A DNA stretch of 64,000 nucleotides. It comes from Glandiceps talaboti. Taxonomy: Eukaryota; Hemichordata; Enteropneusta; Spengelidae. The first letter of the stretch is position 1. Every line of letters begins with the position of its first letter. The position numbers and the translations under genes are program-made. The DNA is taken from positions 30,493,332 to 30,557,331 of the forward strand of contig NC_135549.1 in NCBI RefSeq assembly GCF_964340395.1, read 5' to 3'. Positions 57,776-64,000 of the stretch are shown here, one piece after another. Under the pieces are notes generated by a model. The model made no database searches. It was given only the letters and a program-made list of their open reading frames with translations, and was not told where the DNA came from.

Positions 57776-58179
57776 CGAGATAAAATAAACTTACACTTAA
57801 GACTTAAACTTTGCGTGGTCGTGTTTTTCATTTCTTTATTTGTGTCTGTTCTGTTTGGCTGATGATGTAATAAAATAGCCATGGCAATGCGAAGCCGGGT
57901 CGTTGATGTCGTTCAAAGATCTTCAAATTTGACACCTGCGATCTTAAACAAAAATAGGAACATGATTTACGGAATAAATTCACACATACCTGTTACAGCT
58001 ATTGGAGCTTTACGATTACTTTCTGGTTTTATCTTATCTATGTTATGCACGGTGGAAGTAGAAGAAACTGCAAACTATCTAGAAACGAAATAACATACAC
58101 ATTTCGTGAACCTCTCTACTCGTTGTTTCTCTATGAAAACAAATTGAGTCGAAGCCAGGAAACTGACATTACCAACATG

Positions 58180-60122
58180 TATGGTAACTCCCCAGTATTG
58201 TACGAATAAAACATGTATGGTAACTCCCAGTATTGTACGAATAAAACATGTATGGTAACTCCCTAGTATTGTACGAATAAAACATGTATGGTAACTCCCA
58301 GTATTGTACGAATAAAACATGTATGGTAACTCCCAGTATTGTACGAATAAAACATGTATGGTAACTCCCTAGTATTGTACGAATAAAACATGTATGGTAA
58401 CTCCCAGTATTGTACGAATAAAACATGTATGGTAACTCCCTAGTATTGTACGAATAAAACATGTATGGTAACTCCCAGTATTGTACGAATAAAACATGTA
58501 TGGTAACTCCCAGTATTGTACGAATAAAACATGTATGGTAACTCCCAGTATTGTACGAATAAAACATGTATGGTAACTCCCCAGTATTGTACGAATAAAA
58601 CATGTATGGTAACTTTCTAGTATTGTACGAATAAAACATGTATGGTAACTCCCAGTATTGTACGAATAAAATATGTATGGTAACTCCCAGTATTGTTCGA
58701 ATTAAACATGTATGGTAACTCCCTAGTATTGTACGAATAAAACATGTATGGTAACTCCCTAGTATTGTACGAATAAAACATGTATGGTAACTTCCCAGTA
58801 TTGTACGAATAAAACATGTATGGTAACTCCCAGTATTGTACGAATAAAACATGTATGGTAACTCCCCAGTATTGTACGAATAAAACATGTATGGTAACTC
58901 CCAGTATTGTACGAATAAAATATGTATGGTAACTCCCAGTATTGTTCGAATTAAACATGTATGGTAACTCCCTAGTATTGTACGAATAAAACATGTATGG
59001 TAACTCCCCAGTATTGTCCGAATAAAACATGTATGGTAACTCCCAGTATTGTACGAATAAAACATGTATGGTAACTACCCAGTATTGTACGAATAAAACA
59101 TGTATGGTAACTCCCAGTATTGTCCGAATAAAACATGTATGGTAACTCCCAGTATTGTACGAATAAAACATGTATGGTAACTCCCCAGTATTGTACGAAT
59201 AAAACATGTATGGTAACTCCCAGTATTGTCCGAATAAAACATGTATGGTAACTCCCAGTATTGTACGAATAAAACATGTATGGTAACTCCCAGTATTGTA
59301 CGAATAAAACATGTATGGTAACTCCCAGTATTGCACGAATAAAACATGTATGGTAACTCCCAGTATTGTACGAATAAAACATGTATGGTAACTCCCCAGT
59401 ATTGTACGAATAAAACATGTATGGTAACTCCCAGTATTGTACGAATAAAACATGTATGGTACCTACCAGTATTGTACGAATAAAACATGTATGGTAACTC
59501 CCTAGTATTGTACGAATAAAACATGTATGGTAACTCCTAGTATTGTACGAATAAAACATGTATGGTAACTCCCAGTATTGTACGAATAAAACATGTATGG
59601 TAACTCCCCAGTATTGTACGAATAAAACATGTATGGTAACTCCCCAGTATTGTACGAATAAAACATGTATGGTAACTCCCCAGTATTGTACGAATAAAAC
59701 ATGTATGGTAACTCCCAGTATTGTACGAATAAAACATGTATGGTAACTCCCCAGTATTGTACGAATAAAACATGTATGGTAACTCCCCAGTATTGTACGA
59801 ATCAATCATGTATGGTAACTCCCTAGTATTGTACGAATCAATCATGTATGGTAACTCCCTAGTATTGTACGAATCAATCATGTATGGTAACTCCCTAGTA
59901 TTGTACGAATAAAACATGTATGGTAACTCCCCAGTATTGTACGAATAAAATATGTATGGTAACTCCCCAGTATTGTACGAATAAAACATGTATGGTAACT
60001 CCCCAGTATTGTACCAATAAAATATGTATGGTAACTCCCCAGTATTGTACGAATAAAACATGTATGGTAACTCCCAGTATTGTACGAATAAAACATGTAT
60101 GGTAACTCCCAGTATTGTACGA
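58180..60122 (+). repeat. 35/36-bp tandem array, about 55 units
   Basis: The unit is CAGTATTGTACGAATAAAAC followed by ATGTATGGTAACTCC, with an extra C or T in the 36-base form. Both lengths are interspersed throughout. Variant units (ATCAATCATG; GTTCGAATTAAAC) are clustered, and the latter recurs after 249 bases (seven units). All three minus frames of the consensus are stop-free, which produces long spurious frames of up to 298 codons. Confidence 0.96.
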
Positions 60123-63100
60123 ATTAAATTGATTTTACGTATAAAGTTCGACTTACTCATGTATTGAAATCCACAAAACCACAGAATGATCGCTAACAGA
60201 CTTTGATAGACGAATTATTAATAAACAGTGGGTTTGGTTAATGTACTTATTATCGACTGATCATGTCTGTGTTTTTTATTATCACAATTCAGGTACTAGT
60301 ATTATCAGATAGTTGCATCACTTTGAAATTCCACTGACTGATTGCAATCATCATATGTTTCATATCATGTTAACGCGTAGACAGTGGATGAGGAGTTACT
60401 CTAGTATCGTCTCTAGATTTTTACGACTTAATAACTTTAATTTGTAAATACTTTATTCAGGGTATATAGTCGGACTCTAGCACTTTTATTGCCGCACGTG
60501 GATTTCAACATTATTGTAATTATACCGTGACGCCGCTTCACAAGTGAAGCTTGCGCGCAGCATTTGTGTAATATACATATTTCACAAGTTTAATTAAAAT
60601 CTCCCTCTCTTAGGTTCGTCCCCGATTCGCTAAGTGACACAAAATGTGGGTGGTTGAAACACACCCTGTACGTCCTTAAGTGGGGTCAGGATGGGGTCAC
60701 TAGCCAAAGCTTTAAGTACATCGTGATGATACGGGATCTCTATTCATGACACTGGGCAAATAACATACTAGTAGACACCACAGTGTCGCTAGTCGACATG
60801 TCTGTGATATTGCATTATGGCAACAGTACGTCTTTACTAGTTCGATAAGTCAATTTCGGTATGCGGGAGTAATCTCCAATTGTCCGGAAAAGCGTCGTCT
60901 GGAACACATTAACTGAATAATTTTATTGTGGTCTCTGGAACACTGACTAAGATTGATTTGGTCTGCTACCATTAAAATCTGATAAAAGATACATTTTACA
61001 GAAGGCGGAACGTCACCTGCCATTAGTAATTTGAAAACCGCTAATTTTGATGTCTAGCAGTTCTGACCATCAAGACTCGTATAACAAACATTTACAATGA
61101 GAACAGAGTATTTCGTGAACTTTGCAACACTGTAATAGTGTCTGGTAATAGTGTCACATACGTAACTAGGGGTTGTGACGACAAAACCTAGGTATGTTGT
61201 CCGTTACGTGTTGGTAACAAAACATTTCTGCTCGTACCAGCAAATAATTTGTCTTGATGTTACCGGGCCGATCGGCTGATACTAGTTGCACCAATGTACT
61301 GTAGGTCAAGCTTTTCCTATAGGTTGAGTTGCCTAATAATCTTTTTCCGTGACACGGTTGTATTAGGTAGTCTAAAATAGTCAATATTTTATATCATTAA
61401 AAAATTTGTAATTCAAAGAATAAATGTCAGGTTATGGTATCCTATGGTGTCCACTTAGTGTGGGCGTGATAATTAAACTTTTATTTTAAGGTTTACTGGT
61501 ACCAGCTGATATGTTTCACTTTACCAGAGATAACGCTGTACATTAATTAATGCAACCACCCAAAATGCTCCAAAATTTTGAAATAGACTTGGTCAAATTG
61601 ATATCAACATCTAGCCATTGTAAAATTCAAAATGGCCACCGAATGATGTGTTACCTCCATGCGAAAGTAAAAGACTAAGGGTTTCCTTGAAAACAAGACG
61701 GTGTATCCCAAAATGTATATAATGATATCAGAAAGACAGGAACAAGCTTTCATATGACAAAGTTTCGAGAGGATTGAAGACATTCGGTATTCAAGAAAAT
61801 TTGTCCCCGAGACACATATTACCTTAAATCGTCGACGAGAAAATGTTTTCAAGTTATAACAACTTTTATTACATGACTCCCTTGCAGTCGTTTTGTGTGA
61901 TATATTGTACATATAACGAGCGCCCTATTGAACTGTATTTGATCGTCCGTGACGTGAATTTTACAATTGATGCCGGGAGCGTGACTTTACTAAAATGGGG
62001 TCGCGTCGGCATCAAATCTAATTCAACTCGGACAGAAAGGCCTTCAAAATTGTACACCAATCAATAACTCCTCTTGCTTTCATCGGGTTGATTGCAGTCA
62101 CGATGTTTCCTCCAAAGATTACATTTTTCGCAACCTGTTTAGCTTCACGGTTTGGCAAACACCTCAGTATAGCACTGACATCATTGCTACCAAAGTTCAG
62201 TATACGAACCACGAAGACATATATTTGGCTGAAGGTTATAAGAACAAAACCTTTGTACGGCGAATTAATGTGACGGTCACGGGCTGGGTTTATTTACTGC
62301 ATATCATGAAAAGGCATAGGCAATATAGAATGCGGGCGACTTTTAGTGTTTTTTTTTCGTTTAAAAAATATTAAGTTAGAGGACAGATTTAATAGACATG
62401 CAACAACGACTTTGCATTGTCATCGAGATATACTAACCTCGTTAGCGTAGCAACACGCACTGGTAATTGTTCACAGTACACAAAATACCGAGTGAACTTT
62501 GAATGAAGGCCTGAGTACTGCATTTGTGTCAACTGTTAAGATCCTAACGCAGTCTACTACTATATACTCTCACTAAATTACTATATAAACAACATTAAAC
62601 TTTGACGATTCAGTTTTCAAACTGGAAATTCACTTAACGTATAAGACAGTGCGGCAGACAGTTTGTTAAAACTGTGATTAGACTGACTACCCTGTTTAAA
62701 TAAATTCGCGTGATTTTCCGCATAAGTTTGACGGGACTTGACGTGAAATTACTCATGATAGAGCGGGGAAGTTTACCTTTAGTCGGTCGGTCAAACCTAT
62801 ACAATCTATGTGACAGTCATACTCAAGTGTGTAAAATTTAACATACCGAAAACTACAGTAAACGTTTCTGTACAATTTGATTCAAAGTATGATATAACAG
62901 TTCCCTAAATGTTGTGACGGTTCTACGTTTATATTTTGTATATTTAAGAGGACACAACTGTAGTACCAATATATGAACATACTTACCACTACGCACTATG
63001 TACGATGTACTAGGAATTTGAAGCGGTCTGATGATGAGTGTTCACGCCTGGTAATTACGGACTCTGTAATGTCGTGCTGTTGATAATACGACCTGGTGAA

Positions 63101-64000
63101 TAGACAGCAAAGTTCAAGTACACGTGTGACATCAGTATCGGGATTATACCAAAATAACCCAATGGTCTGGTTGATGACTGCGGTAGAAGTAGCTCGCCAG
63201 CTCTGGACGTGTTAAATTGAATACCACACCGTAGCCATACAATACTGCATGTATTCGTAGTTGAAACTCGATCGTGGGTTACGTTTTATCAGTCACACGC
63301 GTTTTCTGACTGGACGATATCACACCGGTGACGAAATGTGTCACTTTGCGCACGTCTAAACATAATGTAACTAGTGTGTGGGCCGTCAGGTGAAACAGGT
63401 TCAAGAGGCGTATACATACACATGTCACAGTTATTAAACAAACTATATAAGGGCTGAATTGAGTACTAATGTGTGCAATAGTTCCGTGGTTCAGTTGCCA
63501 AACAATTATTTACAGTAAATTAACACGTGCTTACAGAATTATTCTGGTCGACAGAAAATTGCTAAAACAGCAAACAACGTACAATAAACTTGCTATATGT
63601 CGAGTACGTCTACAAACAATACCGTTGTGATAATTACATTGAGTCTGTATCTTGTAGTGGTCTCACATTAATAAATTATCATTTCATCTGTCAAAAATTA
63701 CGTTTAATAAATGGTCAATTAAAGAAAGATATTTATAATACGTTAATGAAACGTACACCCTATGAGTTCTTAACAACATAATTTAAATAAATCATGAGCT
63801 TACGATTTCATATAAATATACATATCCATTTTTCAAAATCATATAAATATATCATACACGCTTTTCTTTTTTTTCTAATCAAACAAACGATCAGATCACC
63901 TGCAATGAGCCATTTTACTTTGAGAAACAAAAAAAAATCATTCGCAAAATTACAATAATCTATTTAGATTACGTTTGAATCACAATATAATCTGACAATT
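60123..64000. other. No gene recognised
   Basis: AT-rich, no repeats of note. Overlapping short frames on both strands at 61.8-62.3 kb are of modest length and match nothing I recognise. Confidence 0.5.

Noticed and set aside
58169-60160. Minus-strand frames of 150-298 codons with repeated peptide
   Set aside because: The 35/36-bp consensus happens to lack stops in all three frames; frames switch between units, so no constant protein is selected.

Overview
This is animal nuclear DNA, AT-rich by eye and dominated by non-coding sequence, microsatellites, minisatellite-like arrays and transposon remains. The two receptor genes, the non-LTR retrotransposon with an apurinic-type endonuclease, and the many (GTAT)n, (TA)n, (TC)n and (GATA)n tracts all fit a metazoan, most likely a marine invertebrate (amphioxus, hemichordate, mollusc or similar). 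The sequence alone does not settle the lineage. Nothing bacterial (operons, ribosome binding sites, CRISPR) is present.

Confident genes: two intronless class A GPCR genes of the aminergic type (histamine H3 / muscarinic-like), both on the minus strand. One is complete at 36672-38573. The other begins at 956 and runs off the left edge of the window. They match at 123 of 172 residues from TM1 to TM5 and are clearly duplicates about 37 kb apart.

Mobile DNA: a 5'-truncated but otherwise nearly intact LINE lies at about 29987-33520 (endonuclease plus reverse transcriptase, broken once in an A-run). It sits next to a long (TA)n tract on one side and a short TA-rich tail on the other. Directly beyond it, on the opposite strand, is a complete type I hammerhead ribozyme core (33610-33655) of the sort carried by Penelope-like elements. 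The decayed tail of a second, different LINE is at about 46930-47440. A 2.2 kb hAT-like element (24814-27001) with inverted ends interrupts a 46-bp tandem array. A short element of about 340 bp with inverted ends occurs three times (3.3, 20.1 and 51.5 kb). A small family of copies in mixed orientation lies at 54.8-55.4 kb.

Tandem arrays: 46-bp (27.0-27.5 kb), 29-bp (48.0-49.0 kb), 31-bp x 10 (50.95-51.26 kb), a 100-bp higher-order array built from ACTAT/ACTGT words (57.05-57.77 kb) and a large 35/36-bp array (58.18-60.12 kb). About twenty long microsatellites are also present. Many open frames in these arrays are only consequences of the repeat and are not genes.

The remaining stretches (about 1-3, 3.5-11.7, 12-20, 20.4-24.8, 38.6-42.7, 44.3-46.9, 53.2-54.7 and 60.1-64 kb) hold no gene I can support. 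Spliced genes with short exons could be hidden there. There is no visible functional coupling beyond the receptor pair; the window reads as a repeat-rich receptor-cluster locus.
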